The translations under genes were made by a program, and so were the position numbers. Shown here piece by piece: positions 10,464 to 22,215 of a DNA stretch of 64,000 bases. Origin of the DNA: Polytrichum commune. Lineage: Eukaryota; Streptophyta; Polytrichopsida; Polytrichales; Polytrichaceae. Numbering within the stretch: the first letter of the stretch is position 1; every line of letters starts with the position of its first letter. Where the stretch lies: positions 5,146,001-5,210,000 of the forward strand of contig OX485804.1 of assembly GCA_950295325.1 (NCBI GenBank), given 5' to 3'. Below the pieces are notes generated by a model. It had not been told where the DNA came from and ran no database searches. It worked only from the letters and a program-made list of their open reading frames with translations.

Positions 10464-10895
10464 CCGGAAGGCCTCGCTCCAAAAGTTCATGTCCGAAATT
10501 GGAGCTTCGTTTTCCATTGTGGAACAAGTGTTCAAGGACATGTATAAGTTGGAATTACCGCCGGACATCAAAGTGCATCCGACATTTCATGTCTCATTAC
10601 GAAAGTCATTTTAGGACGACACCTTGTGGCCCGATCACAAGCAAGTGATTAGGCCACCTCCCGACCTTGTGGAGGTCATTTGGAACATGAGGTAGGAGGG
10701 CATCCTCAAGTGTAGGAAGCCCAAGTGAAAATGAAAGAAAATGTACAAAGGAGTACTTGGTGAAATGGTGAGGATACCATGAGAAAGAAACCGCTTGGGT
10801 GGCGGCAAGAGACATGGTGAACACCAATGAATTGGTGAAGCACTTTGAAGAAACTAAGGCTAGACATTCCAATAAAATGAAGCGTAGGCATTGAT
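10464..10895 (+). pseudogene. Integrase tail and chromodomain relic, complete F1 element
   Basis: Out-of-frame remnants of the VHPTFHVS motif (about 10,570-10,600), GILKCRKPK (about 10,700-10,730) and a chromodomain core (KEYLVKW and ETAWVAARDMV, about 10,750-10,820). Stops and indels prevent a single product. Confidence 0.72.
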
Positions 10896-11711
10896 GAGGA
10901 CATCAATCTCCTTTAGTGGGGGAGAGACGCTAGTAGCACACTTAGTTTCGAGGTTAATTGCTCCACAACATGAACTTGTTCTTTGGCTTGAGGGAATAAA
11001 GTCCAAACTTTAGTGGTGCAAAGAGAAAAGTATGAGATGAGGTCCTAGTCTTGTACTTGTGCTTGGTTAATGGAAGAGGGGGAATAGATATGCTAAACTA
11101 GGTTGGGTAAGCCGAGTAATTGGGGGCCATGGCTTGGAGGGGCCTTGGATAAAACCAAGAAACTTCTTAATTGTGGGCTTGTCCGGGCGGGGACAAGGTG
11201 ATGGCGCGTGCTCATAAAAGTGCTACCCGCGAGCTAACGAGAGTTGGCGCATGGGAGTCATGAACCCATGTCTCGAAAGAGCAAAGTGGGAACCGAGTCG
11301 GGCGGGACTTGGCATCACCCCCGTGCGATCGAGGCGTGGCTTAACAATGGAAAGCCATCTCGGAGTTGCAACCGAGACAACTTAGTGGAAGCGTTGAGGT
11401 CTCGCCTAGATGTGTCATGTTAGGCTAGTGGAGCCTAATGGGGGAGGCCCCAAAGGAGGGGCAACCCAAGTGAGTCCCAAAGTAGGTGGGTCTAGTATAG
11501 GTTAGGTCCTTGGATGAGAGATCGAAGGTCGCTAACGGACCACCTAGGAACGACACCTTTAGGACTAATATGCCAAATTTGAAGATGCATTGTGGGGGTC
11601 GCGCCCTAAGGTAAACACAATGCCGCACCATAGAGGATGGCAACTTGAGAATTGGTGTGCCGACTACGAGTATAGTCGATGAGGGCATCGACTCCGTTTG
11701 GTGGGGGTGAG
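10896..11711 (+). other. F1 non-coding 3' internal region and polypurine tract
   Basis: No credible gene. It ends in GGTGGGGGTGAG at 11700-11711, immediately before LTR D. The same block occurs before LTRs A, F and G. Confidence 0.8.
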
Positions 11712-12685
11712 TGTCGCGCACCTCTCCATGAGGAGTGGCCGAAACACCATGGGCACAAGGGGGACCCCGGAGTGACACCCGGGACTTGTGGCGCCGATGG
11801 TGAGAGGGCCCAAATGATCCTAGTGTGGGTGAGGGCCCCGGGCGTTGGGAACGCCTCCCACCCACGGAGACTAGGAGGCATGAGGGTGAGGCCATGAGCT
11901 ATGCGTAGCTCATGGCGTGGTGATTCTAGAATGCTCAAGATCACCTCAATCGGAGGGGTGAGCTAGGAGTTATGGCCATTTGAGTGGGGTGCTGTCCCGG
12001 GACAGCGCCCTGGTACAGCAGTGCCTGGGAGTGATTCCCGGGACTGCCAAGGTTCAAACAGGCATAACTTCCTCAAGACTTGCCTGAATGGGGCAAGTGA
12101 GGAGTCCATCGGCATCTACGTGAAACGTAGATGAAGATGGAGTGGTTGGTGGTTATGATCAGACATCATACAAGGAAGTTATGATGGTCTGAAGCTGCAG
12201 GGTGGGTTCTAGGCCCAGCAGCTAAGGGAAAATGTCCACTTGGCCCCAACTCTTGGTAGAGAGACAAGAGGTTGGTTGACGGTGGGGTAGGGGCCCCGCG
12301 TGAAGTCCTAGAGGCTTATATGGGTGAGGTGGTGTGGCCTCACCCACCCGAGGCCGAACGGCAAGGCCTCCATGGGCATTGGCCCATTGTGAGGCCATAG
12401 TTGCCTAGTATGGTTCGGGTTGTTGTAGTGTTGCTCCGGCAATGCGATGATCAACATGGGATTGGACTTCCATGGATGGAAGTCCACATCTAGGAATGGG
12501 TTACCGATTAAGGGGTGAGTCCCGAAAGCAAAGTAGGAGGGTTGGTTCCCTCCTATGAACTATAAGGTCCGGGGTAGGAGGAGCTAATCATTAGCATGGC
12601 GGAATGCGAATGGTTAGCGCTCGTAACCTTTGCTAGAATTGAAAATTGGCAAGATTGTCAAGGGGGGCTAGCAAGGGTTGCGACA
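11712..12685 (+). repeat. F1 LTR D, 3' LTR of complete element
   Basis: 974 bp with TGTCGC/GCGACA ends. I read it against LTR C and saw no difference. It is followed at 12686-12690 by the target duplication TAGAG. Confidence 0.95.
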
Positions 12686-12690
12686 TAGAG

Positions 12691-13409
12691 CTAGAAAGGA
12701 ATGTGGGAATTAGGTGGGGCTTAGTGGAATTAGTGGGCTTAGTTAGGATAATTAAGTAGGAGGCTTGGTAGGATTAGGTAGATAGTTAGGGAAACTGCTG
12801 GATTAGGAGCTATTGGCCGAATACGAGCAAGGGCTAAGTGCCGAATGAGGTAACTGCTGGATTAGGAGCTACTGGCCGACTGCGAGCAAGGGCTGAGTGC
12901 TGAATGAGGTAACTGCTGGATTAAGAGCTACTAGCGACTGCGAGCAAGGGTTGAGTGCCGAATGAGGTAACTGCTGGACTAGTGAGGCTGCTGGCCGAAT
13001 GGAGGGCACGGATGGAAGTAGGCCGATGTGGCATTAGGGGAAGGGAAAAACCAATGGTGCTACACTACATGAGGTGATAGTTAGTTAAGTAGGTCATTAC
13101 ATGATATTAATTTAGATAATTAGTTTACTAGCAAGTTAAGGGAAATCAAGGCATTAGATGGGGGATTAAGGGGTGAGCTTGGATGTGATTGACGTTGGTG
13201 TCACATTAGAGGGTGTTAGGAGTGTGATAATAGAGAAGAGCGTTTGTCAACGCTTGTAATCTTATCGTGGAATGGATTGGTGTGCCGAGACTGATATGGA
13301 ATGTAAGGGAGTTAAATCACGTGGAAAGAATTGGAGTTGTGGAAACATGAATGTGATATCTATGCCCTCACCCGGACTAGGACGCTTAAGGGTGGGCGGT
13401 TTGGCCTCA
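12691..13409 (+). repeat. F2 5' LTR, right part
   Basis: It begins where the complete F1 element ends and matches the 3' LTR from 18,479. I place its end at GGCCTCA (13403-13409), which pairs with TGAGGC at the start of the 3' LTR. That end is inferred from the inverted termini and from the primer-site-like sequence six bases downstream. It includes a minisatellite of three to four 59-bp units (about 12,800-13,010). Confidence 0.7.
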
Positions 13410-14292
13410 CATAAATGGTGCGTCCACCGGGAGTGAAGCGGGATTAGAGAAGACTTGGAGGCGACATCGTAGGAGAAGGGAATGAACACTTAGCTCATGG
13501 TAAGTGTCTTACTTAGACTTGTCGATTTTTGTTATTTACTAGTTTAGTTCATTTTGTTTATTTCCTTGGAATGAATTGCATATTTCCTTTATGCACTTTG
13601 TTTTGAGGAGGAAGCGCGGCGAAGGTATATCTTCAACATTTTTGGGGATTTGCTAAAAACATAAAAAGAATCTATGATCGTTAGTTCACTAAGACATTAG
13701 AGGGATAATTACACTTAGGAAGATTAGACTTTGACACTCACCTCGGGGTGAGTATCCAAGTCTTGGGAATTTGACATTGGATGCTTTAGATTAGATTGTT
13801 AGTTTAGAAATTTTGTGGTTATTATCACATTGAGTCACGGTCGAGGGGAGTGCTAATTTGCAGGGGGATGCGAATGCTTAAGGTACGACGACTTCTTCAA
13901 AGTGAATTGTTAATTAATTAAGGAATTATTTTAGTACTCGTTTTTGTCGTCATCCATTGTAGAGGGTAATTCCTTAGTCAAAGCATTGTACTGGAGACAA
14001 GAGGGTGATGCCTCAGTCTTTAATGCGGTGCATGACGAAGGTCAGCCCCTCACTCTCGGTATTGTGGTGAGTGTCAATTTGAGGAAGAATACGGAGGTGA
14101 TTCTCCGGCTTGACTAAGAATTGACATGAACATGCTTATCTCCTGTTTGGGATTGTTCATTTAAGTGGGCTTGCAAGTTCTCTTCCTCACCTCCTCAATT
14201 TTTAATTCACACCAAGAGAAGTGATAATATTAATAAATGAAGGTAGTGAGGAGTATGATTGGTCAAGTGAGGGTTAATCGATTATTTAGGGA
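13410..14292 (+). other. F2 leader with possible primer binding site
   Basis: No gene. TGGTGCGTCCACCGGG at 13416-13431 sits where a primer binding site is expected and begins with the obligatory TGG, but I cannot assign it to a particular tRNA. The rest is AT-rich untranslated leader up to the gag start. Confidence 0.5.
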
Positions 14293-16038
14293 ATGCAAGG
14301 TAAGACTCGATCCCGAAAACCAAGCTTGACATTAGGATTAGAAAGATTTATACGTAGGAGGAGATCATCTTTGATTAGTGAAGTTGTAGAAGGAGTTGAT
14401 GTTAGATTAGAAAGTTGTTTGAATGTCGAGCCTAGTTTTAGTCCATTACTAGAGACATTAGGAGGGGAGGCTAGAGTTGAGAAGGAGGCAACTCCCTCTA
14501 AGTTGAGTGGTGAGATATCGTCGGATACTTATACATCTAGAGTAGAGATTCCGATACACATTAATAGGGACATAGGAGAAGATCCACCGGTTGACATGGC
14601 ATGGCGAGGGGATGACGATGATCCCATATTGGAGGAAGACCCCATTGATCCATTGGTTAGACTGAGAGGTTTACCAATTGTGGTTCCACAAAATTTACAT
14701 GCAGTGGCTATACCCTCCCACCTCCCTAAATTTTATGGAACCAAGGATGAGGATCCTTCTAGGCACATGGGGAGGTACATCGAGAGGTTGGCTAGTTCTC
14801 TTGTGACCAATCCGGGATATTGGTTGGTATGGTTTCCTACTACTTTAGAGGGTGAGGCTTATGAGTGGTATAGAGACCACGCCGAGGGACATTTTAGAAG
14901 ATGGGAGCAATTGCAAAGGGAGTTTTTGAATGAATTTCGACCGGAGGTTGGTCAAAGCACGGCTTTAAAGGGATTGGCTTCGTTCAAGCAAGGTAGGGAA
15001 GAGGAAATTTCGGCCTACATTAGGAGGTTTGATTTAGTGTGTACACGATTTGTGGGCACCATGCTCAATGATGACACACTAAAGCAATTCTTCATTCAAG
15101 GATTCTTTAAGTCGGGAACAATTAGGGGTGTTCTCGAAATGAATCCTCAGACATTGGCGGATGCCAAGCGGGCGGCTAAGGAGATGGAGAACTTGAATAG
15201 AGATCATGAGAAATTGTGGAGAAGGGGAGATGAATTGATACCACAATTTATTCCCATTCGACCCAGGTTGATGGCGGGAGAACTGGTCAAGTATGAGAGT
15301 CAAGTCCCTTATGTCATTGTTGACACGGGTCCATGTCTTTTAGCGGTTAGAGAACCGGTACCACTTCTAGCATTACCGGCCCCTAGAGCGGATCCTCACC
15401 TTGACGAAGTGGAGAGAAGGTTGGGTGCTAGCCAATTGGAATTTTAAGAGGCTATGATTAAGCAAATCCAAAGCCTTACGGATCAAATGTCTTTGATGAT
15501 CAAGAGCCAACAACCGGATCATCCTCCTCCGGTTGAGTCGGGTAGGCATTCATCGGGGTTGTGGTGTGTTCAATGTGGCCAACCGGGCCACACTCGTCAG
15601 TTTTGTAGAAGTGGACAAAACCATGATCAAAGAGGAAACGGTGGTCCACCTCCACAAAACCAACGAGATCAGGGACAACCTCAATATGGACAAGGTAACA
15701 ATAGGGGACCTCCTCCTAGAGGTCAAGGTGGTCAACACATGGAGAAGAGGGAGTTCTATCCATGTTGTAGAAGATGGCATGCACAAGTTCAATGTTGGTC
15801 CGAGGGACAAGGTCATGGTTGTAGCAATTGTGGAGGAAACCATCCTTCGGACGAATGTCGTCAACCGGATAAGGTTATTAGTGCGACTTACCCGGTGTCC
15901 AATGCACAACAACAAGCGAGGGACAACATGAGAAGAGCTAAACCACAAGGTGGACCACCGAATGAGCTTAGGCCACCGAATTTGTATTACGACCATGGTA
16001 ATGCGAGACAAATTTTTCATTCACCGGCGGGATTGTAA
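14293..16038 (+). pseudogene. F2 gag: capsid domain and two zinc knuckles, one internal stop
   Basis: An ATG opens 384 codons, then a single in-frame TAA (15445-15447), then another 194 codons in the same frame. The first part has an acidic region (residues about 95-120) and a retrotrans_gag capsid domain (about 135-330: LPKFYGT, PTTLEGEAYEWY, FLNEFRPE, KGLASFKQGREEEISAYIRRF). The second part has zinc knuckles CVQCGQPGHTRQFC and CSNCGGNHPSDEC. Gag assembles the particle and packages RNA. Without readthrough of the TAA, the nucleocapsid would be lost. A further TAA (16036-16038) is followed by open sequence in the same frame to about 16,266. Confidence 0.9.
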
Positions 16039-16202
16039 ACGGCGAATGGTTACATTCCGATTCAAGGTAGGCAAGGAGGTCTACAAAACTTTGATAATAG
16101 GCGGCAAGCTCCTTATACGGATCCGGGTCCATCTAATTCTCAAGATGTAAGGTTTATGGATGGTGTAGTGGAGTCACATCATGATGACATTCTTCTCTCC
16201 AA

Positions 16203-17203
16203 ATGGGGATTGGGGAGGAACAAGGTCAATGGCCTTCACACACTAATGTCATCACCTATGAGTTGAAGAGTCTAGGAGATGAGGTTACTCATGAGACACC
16301 GACATTAGCGGTTACCACTAGATCTAGGAGAGGGAAGGCCCCATTAGATGTAGGATTAGAGGGTCAAGAGGAGTACTCTTCGGATGAGGCTCCTAACCTT
16401 TCCGAATTGGATAGGGTAGCTAAAGTAGCTAGAAGGGCCACTAGAGAGTTAAAGAGGGAGAATGTGATTTTTTATGATAGAAAGGGGCCTAATGTCATTC
16501 ATGATTTGGACGGTGGTGAGATGGAAGAATGGTAAGGACCGGGAATCCCTTTGGACGAGTTCAATGGTGTTGGCAATGTCAAAGTGGAGAAGTCGAGTGG
16601 CTACGATTTATGGGCCGATCTTAGCTAACTCAAAGCCGATATTACTTTTGGACAATTGTTGGAGATTTCACCCGTGGCTAGGAAGACTCTCAAGGATGGA
16701 ATGCCGGTAATTAGAAGGACTAGGAAGGTTAAGCCTAGGATGGCGACTATAGTTCAAATGCAAGGAGGAAGACGGGATGTCAAACCAATTGAGATTGAAG
16801 TTATGGTGGTGGACAAGGTGGTTCTTAATGTTTTAGTGGATGGAGGTAGCGGACTAAACATCTTACCAGAGCATATCATGAAGAGGTTGGATCTTAGTCT
16901 TACGGGTCCATCACCTTTCATCATCAATATGGCGAATCAAAGTCCGCCGTGCCTTTCGGAATGATTAAAGATTGTAGGATTAGCACCGGAGGGGAAGAGT
17001 ATGTGGTCACCTTTCATGTCATAAAAACGCATTCTAATAAGGATACATTTCCCATTTTGTTATGTAGACCTTGGTTGAGAATGTCGGATGCCATAGTGGA
17101 TTGGGGAGGAGTCAAACCATCTATTACTTATGGTCCGGAGGATAATAGGGTCACAGTTCCTATAGGGTCGTTAGGTGGTTGGATTAGACAAGAGATTGTT
17201 TGA
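16203..17203 (+). pseudogene. F2 aspartic protease region, broken by stops and a frameshift
   Basis: The frame runs from the ATG at 16203 with stops at 16533-16535 and near 16,628, then through the protease core VDGGSGLNILP (about 16,834-16,866), where DGGSG is a variant of the usual D-S/T-G triad. A one-base indel near 16,940 moves it into the next frame, which continues PFGMIKDCRIS and ILLCRPWLRMSDAIVDWGG to 17,200. It would cleave the Gag-Pol polyprotein. The stops and shift make it non-functional. Confidence 0.85.
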
Positions 17204-18074
17204 TTTTCGGAAGATGAACGTGATGCCAAGGAGGATGGCAAAAATGATGAGGCATTAGTAGGAGTAGTTCATTCGGGTGGTCTAGGTCCTAGTTTCTATA
17301 ACTATGGGGATGATGGGAAGTATGTCCAATGGTTGAGGGATTATCCAGAGTCCGAATTTGATGTTATAACCACGTCCCATCATGCATGTTTGATAAATGA
17401 CATTCTTAGTTCAAGGAGCAAGGAATATTCTTTGTTAGAACCATGTGAGATGCTCACCGACAAAGAATGAATTTTAGGGAGATTAACACCTTGGGTAGAT
17501 AGTATGGAAGAGAGCGACGTAAGTTTAGTATATGTGAATGGGACTCAAGATGAGGATATTATTATGGAAGCGGAAAAGTTGGAAGAGCCCTTACACTTCA
17601 AGACTACGTCGACGGGAATTGTGATTGGACGAGATGTCAAGGATTATCCCAACGTACCGGCGGATTGGTATAAAAACAAGGATGATCAAGTTCATGTTAC
17701 CGAAGGAGATTGGGATTATGTAGATGTTCCAATTAAAGTTGGGCACTGGATGTTAGAGTGGTCATCTTGCGACCCACAACAATGTTGGGTTGAACTTTGG
17801 GAACTATGGGTGGAAGATGGAATTAGGATTCAGTTGGGATACAAACAATATTACATCGAAGTGTCTGATGATGAAGGGGAAGACCAATGTTCTTCTAGCT
17901 CTAGAGGCAGGTTGCTTAGACATTTATCTAGCTTGCAATGGAGCCTCTTAAGATCGCATTAGGCTCGCATCTTATCAAAAGTCAATCATGGAAAAATGTT
18001 GACCGACTTGGAGTTTAACGACAACTTGCCTTCGAAGCAAGAGATTCGGGATCCATCCCCCGATGGTCGCCAAT
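17204..18074 (+). pseudogene. F2 post-protease coding region of unknown function
   Basis: The protease frame continues past a TGA (about 17,202) and another TGA (about 17,468) into an acidic, Trp-rich segment with an ATG at 17504 (152 codons; YPNVPADWYKNKDDQ, EGDWDYVDVPIKVGHW, EVSDDEGEDQC), then a TAG at 17960-17962 and more open sequence (LTDLEFNDNLPSKQEIRDPS) to about 18,075. I recognise no RT motif. It may be the spacer between protease and RT with RT itself lost, or a novel domain. Confidence 0.6.
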
Positions 18075-18174
18075 TATATGAGCCCAAAATGGTTGCTCAT
18101 ATTTGTTTTATGCTTAGAATTTACTTAGAAATGCATTTGGAGTGTTATTGAAACAATCAAAAGTATAAAAAGAG

Positions 18175-18415
18175 TGAGGCTTGGTGTGGGTTATGTTTTA
18201 GGCCTTAAGCCTATTTTGTGTGGTTAATTAGAAGCTTAGTGGCATTAGGGAGTGTTTTGGTTAAGTGAGTAGTGTTTGATGAAGCAAGGGGAAAGGCCTT
18301 GGATTTAAATGTTTGATTTAGAACATGTTCTTGTTGGTTTAGGGGGTGAGGATTTAGTGGATAGGATAAGGTCCTACTAAGTAGGAGAGGGTGTGAGGGG
18401 TTGTGGTTTTTGGGT

Positions 18416-18456
<41 letters not shown>

Positions 18457-18642
18457 AGAAAAATTGAGCTCTTAGAGATAGAAAGGAATGTGGGAATTAG
18501 GTGGGGCTTAGTTAGGATAATTAAGTAGGAGGCTTGGTAGGATTAGGTAGATAGTTAGGGAAACTGCTGGATTAGGAGCTACTGCCGACTGCGAGCAAGG
18601 GTTGAGTGCCGAATGAGGTAACTGCTGGATGAGGAGCTACTG
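18175..18642 (+). repeat. F2 3' LTR, left part
   Basis: The start is inferred: TGAGGC at 18175-18180 follows a short purine run (AAAAAGAG) and mirrors the GGCCTCA end of the 5' LTR. From 18,343 it matches 5499-5631 and from 18,479 it matches 12,691 onward. It includes a (CT)17 microsatellite (18417-18450). It is interrupted in its minisatellite at 18,642 by the F1 array and resumes at 32,756. Confidence 0.65.
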
Positions 18643-19612
18643 TGTCGCGCACCTCTCCATGAGGAGTGGCCGAAACACCATGGGCACAAGGGGGACCCCG
18701 GAGTGACACCCGGGACTTGTGGCGCCGTTGGTGAGAGGGCCCAAGTGATCCTAGTGTGGGTGAGGGCCCCGGGCGTTGGGAACGCCTCCCACCCACGGAG
18801 ACTAGGAGGCACTAGGGTAAGGCCATGAGCTATGCGTAGCTCATGGCGTGGTGATTCTAGAATGCTCAAGAACACCTCAATCGGAGGTGTGAGCTAGGAG
18901 TTATGGCCATTTGAGTGGGGCGCTGTCCCGGGACAGCGCCCTGGTACAGCAGTGCCTGGGAGTGATTCCCGGGACTGCCAAGGTTCAAACAGGCATAACT
19001 TCCTCACCACTTGCCCGAATGGGGCAAGTGAGGAGTGCATCGGCATCTACGTGAAGCGTAGATGAAGATGGAGTGGTCAAGTGTTAGCATCAGACATCAT
19101 ACAAGGAAGTTATGATGGTCTGAAGGTGTGGGGGCTTCTAGGCCCAGCGGCTAAGGGAAAATGTCCACTTGGCCCCAACTCTTGGTAGAGACAAGAGGTT
19201 GGTTGACGGTGGGGTAGGGGCCCCGCGTAGAGTCCTAGAGGCTTATATGGGTGAGGTGGTGTGGCCTCACCCACCCGAGGCCGAACGGCACGGCCTCCAT
19301 GGGCATTGGCCCATTGTGAGGGCATAGTTGCCTAGTATGGTTCGGGTTGTTGTAGTGTTGCTCCGGCAACGCGATGATCAACATAGGATTGGACTTCCAT
19401 GGATGGAAGTCCACATCGAAGAAATGGGTTACCGATCAAGGGGTGAGTCCCGAAAGCAAAGTAGGAGGGTTGGTTCCCCTCCTTTGAATTAATGGTCCGG
19501 GGTAAGAGGAGCTAACCATTAGCATGGCGGTATGCGAAGGGTTAGCGCTTGTAACCTTTGCTAGAAAAGAAAATTGGCAAGATTGCTAAAGGGGCTAGCA
19601 AGGGTTGCGACA
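18643..19612 (+). repeat. F1 LTR E (970 bp), 5' LTR of array
   Basis: Ends TGTCGC/GCGACA. It is preceded by TACTG and followed by the primer site at 19615-19634 (TGGTATCAGAGC...). Diagnostic variants shared only with LTR H include GAGGAGTGCATCGG, TGAAGGTGTGGGGG and CCTTTGAATTAATGG. Confidence 0.95.
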
Positions 19613-20263
19613 CTTGGTATCAGAGCAGGGTTCCAAATTTTGAGCTCACACTTTGAGGGAAACATTGGCTATCAAAAATACGGGTTGTGATGGTGAGCCC
19701 GGGGTTTCCAAAAGGTTGTGAGGCTCAAATTGGAACAAGGATCATGTGCAAATGGAGTTTGACCATACCATGATTTTAATGGTAATGGTGGGCATGAGGG
19801 TGGATTCGGTAAGGAAAATGGAGGAGTGCTTTGAAAAGGGCTCCCGCAAACCTCAAAAAACATTTGGGGCCTAGAATACCAAATGCATCCGAAAGCTTGG
19901 ACGGTGGTAATGTTGGATTGAAATTCTAATCCAAATTGCTTAGAATGTGGTGAAGTTGGAATGGGTGCAAATGCGGCATTCAAGGCTTTTAGGCCTATGT
20001 CTGCGATTTAACCACCATAATGAATGGCACAACTAAGATTGACGAGTTGGCTAAGAAACACATCGTTTTAGATGGGGTTTCAAAAGTGGTTGGTGAATAC
20101 CATGTTCAACTCCCCAAAGCTTCTTGAGGACGTATCGGGAATCTTTAAGATTTGAAGAACATTGAAGCCGAAAAGAACTTGGGCGGCGCATCATCACAAA
20201 GTGGGTTTTAGCCGATATTGGTCCCAAAGAAATGGGCGAAAGTAGTTTGGCCCATTATACCAA

Positions 20264-20540
20264 GGCAAAACATACTCGTGCCGCGGACGGAATGTTGGGA
20301 GGTGGGTTGATCCTACCAAGGCAATTCATGTTCGTGCCGCGGACAAAGTGTGAAAGGTGGCTTTGTGCTACCAAGGCAAATCATGTTTGTTCCGCGGATA
20401 AACTATTAGAAATTGGTTTTGTGGCACCAAACCAATTTGTCCCGCGGACGGAATGTTTAAAGTTGGGTTTGCGGACCAAGCCAAGCCAAGTTGCCGAGGA
20501 CGGAATGTTGGACGATGGCATTGTGGCCAAGGCTAGTAGC
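20264..20540 (+). repeat. ~56-bp GC-rich repeat, F1 copy III
   Basis: About five units around GTGCCGCGGAC (near 20,279 and 20,335, with degenerate units near 20,391, 20,442 and 20,495). Fewer units are clear than in the complete element. Confidence 0.8.
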
Positions 20541-21349
20541 CTTAAGCCGAGGCCAAGTATTTTGTACCTTGAGGCTCAAAAGAATGGGAGAAATGTCTCA
20601 TGAGTTGACAAAGAGGCTACCTCTCCTTCTTGAGCCCAAAATTTATAAAGGGGTTGGGGCTTGCCGTTTGATAGAGTGGACAAGTCCACCAAGGTGCGGT
20701 TTCCAAAAGGGCGAACCGCATGAAGTAAAGGAGGCGGCGATGCATATAACCTTTTAATGTGGGACCTTGGATTTGTGGGACATTGGATAAGGTGCATGTC
20801 ATTGTAAAGGTCACCTTCTTTGAGACTCACATGATAGATGTGAGGTGCAAGCCCGTGTGCTTGCGGTGCATTATGATGTGTCATAATGGCAAAGAATTGA
20901 AGTTCAAATTGACAAGGACTCCTATGGTAGGAGGACCCAAGTTGAATTTGGCCTTAATAGACCAAATGAAAAATGGCCAACATAATGGTCGTGGTTCAAT
21001 TGGAGCAACTCGATAGAACTTTTGGGGAGGCTAGGAAAGATGGGCCTCCCCTAAACCACTTTGGTGGGATGTTGGTGAGATACAATGATGTATTCACCAA
21101 TGTGTTGCCCAAAAGTTACCGCCAAGGAGTGAAAAATAACTTTGCTCAACAAGAGATTGAGTTCTAGAGGTATGTGGTGACAAATGAAGTTGGTGGACGA
21201 ACATGAAGAATGTCAAGGCAATCCAAAAGGAGAATTGGCCCTTGATTCAAAAAGGCTTAGGTCATTTGTTGGCCTAGCCAATTAGTACCACAACTTCATT
21301 CGAGAGTTTTCTAAGGTTGCTAGGACCTTATTCAACTTATTGAGGAAAA

Positions 21350-22215
21350 TGGCTATCCCAAGAGTGGGATGAGCCTTGTCACCAAGCCTTTGGGGGGCTC
21401 AAAAACAAGTTCTCTTTGCCGCCCGTGCTTAAGTTCGCGGACTTTGACAAACCTTTTGAGGTGCATACGGGGGCGAGTGACTTTAGCATTGGCGGATGTT
21501 GAGGCAAAATGAATGGCCATTGCATATAAGAGCATGAATCTCGATGGTTGTCCGACCTTGTCCAACTTATGCAAGAAATGGCTATCCCAAAAGTGGGATG
21601 AGCTTTGCCACCAAGTCTTTAAGGAGCTTAAGACCAAGTTTTCTTTGCCGCCCGTGCTCAAGTTTGTGAAATTTGACAAACCTTTTGAGGTGCATACGGG
21701 GGCGACTAACTTTACCATTAGCGGATGTTGATCCAAGATGGATGCCCATTGCATATGGGAGCATTAAGCTTAAATGTTGTCAAACCTTGTGCGACTTATG
21801 AAAGAGCCTTGCCCTGAAGTCTTTGGGGAGCTTTAGACAAAGTCCTCTTTACCAACCGTGTTCAAGTTCGCGGAGCTTGAAAAACCTTTTGAGGTGGATA
21901 CGGGGGCGAGTGACTTTATTTGGCGGATGTTGATGTAAAAAAAAAAAATGGCCATTGCATATGAGAGCATGAAGCTCGATGGTTGTCCGACTTGTGAAAG
22001 AAATGGCTATCCCAAGAGTGGGACTAGCCTTGTCACCAAGTCTTTCGGGAGCTTAAGAGCAAGTTCTCTTCACCGCCCGTGCTCAAGAACGTGGAGTTTG
22101 ACAAACCTTTTGAGGTGCATACGGGGGCGAGTAACTTTGCCAATGATGGATTCTTAATGTAAGATGGATGGCCTTTACATATGGGGGCTTGAGGCTCGAT
22201 GGTTGTCAAAGAAGA
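21350..22215 (+). repeat. Four tandem RNase H start modules, F1 copy III
   Basis: Landmark TGGCTATCCCAA occurs at 21350, 21579 and 22004. Between the last two lies a unit starting near 21,800 that has lost the landmark by a ~25-bp deletion. This copy thus carries four modules where copies I, II and IV carry three. Confidence 0.82.

Larger units (their letters stand above)
5632..12685 (+). mobile_element. Complete F1 LTR retrotransposon (7054 bp), coding-dead
   Basis: The element has two 974-bp LTRs (5632-6605, 11712-12685), a tRNA-iMet primer site, a polypurine tract and a perfect 5-bp target duplication TAGAG (5627-5631 and 12686-12690). I found no difference between the two LTRs on reading them side by side, implying very recent insertion. 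Yet the interior lacks an intact gag, lacks the RT catalytic core, and has a broken RNase H, integrase and chromodomain. It must have been moved by proteins supplied by another element. It is inserted into the F2 5' LTR. Confidence 0.95.
12691..18642 (+). mobile_element. F2 gypsy-type LTR retrotransposon (left part), gag-protease only
   Basis: The remainder of the 5' LTR (to about 13,409) is followed by a leader, a gag with two zinc knuckles, an aspartic protease and an unusual downstream coding region, then the 3' LTR, which begins near 18,175. No RT, RNase H or integrase sequence is present. The 5' LTR is split by two F1 insertions and the 3' LTR by a third, after which it resumes at 32,756. 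Confidence 0.85.

Noticed and set aside
15533-15931. Overlapping open frames on both strands inside the F2 zinc-knuckle region
   Set aside because: They are shadows of the gag frame, which alone carries the CCHC knuckles.
14293-17962. Reading TAA/TAG as Gln (alternative nuclear code), because several F2 stops fall where coding continues
   Set aside because: The DUF1499 gene uses TAA as a genuine terminator right after its conserved C-terminus. F1 copies also show stops at positions that are TTG in sister copies. Ordinary decay explains the pattern.
18079-18174. TGAGCCCAAAATGG at 18079 as the start of the F2 3' LTR
   Set aside because: An open frame runs across it, it lacks a purine tract upstream, and TGAGGC at 18175 pairs better with the GGCCTCA end of the 5' LTR. 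Uncertain without the full 5' LTR, whose start is outside the window.
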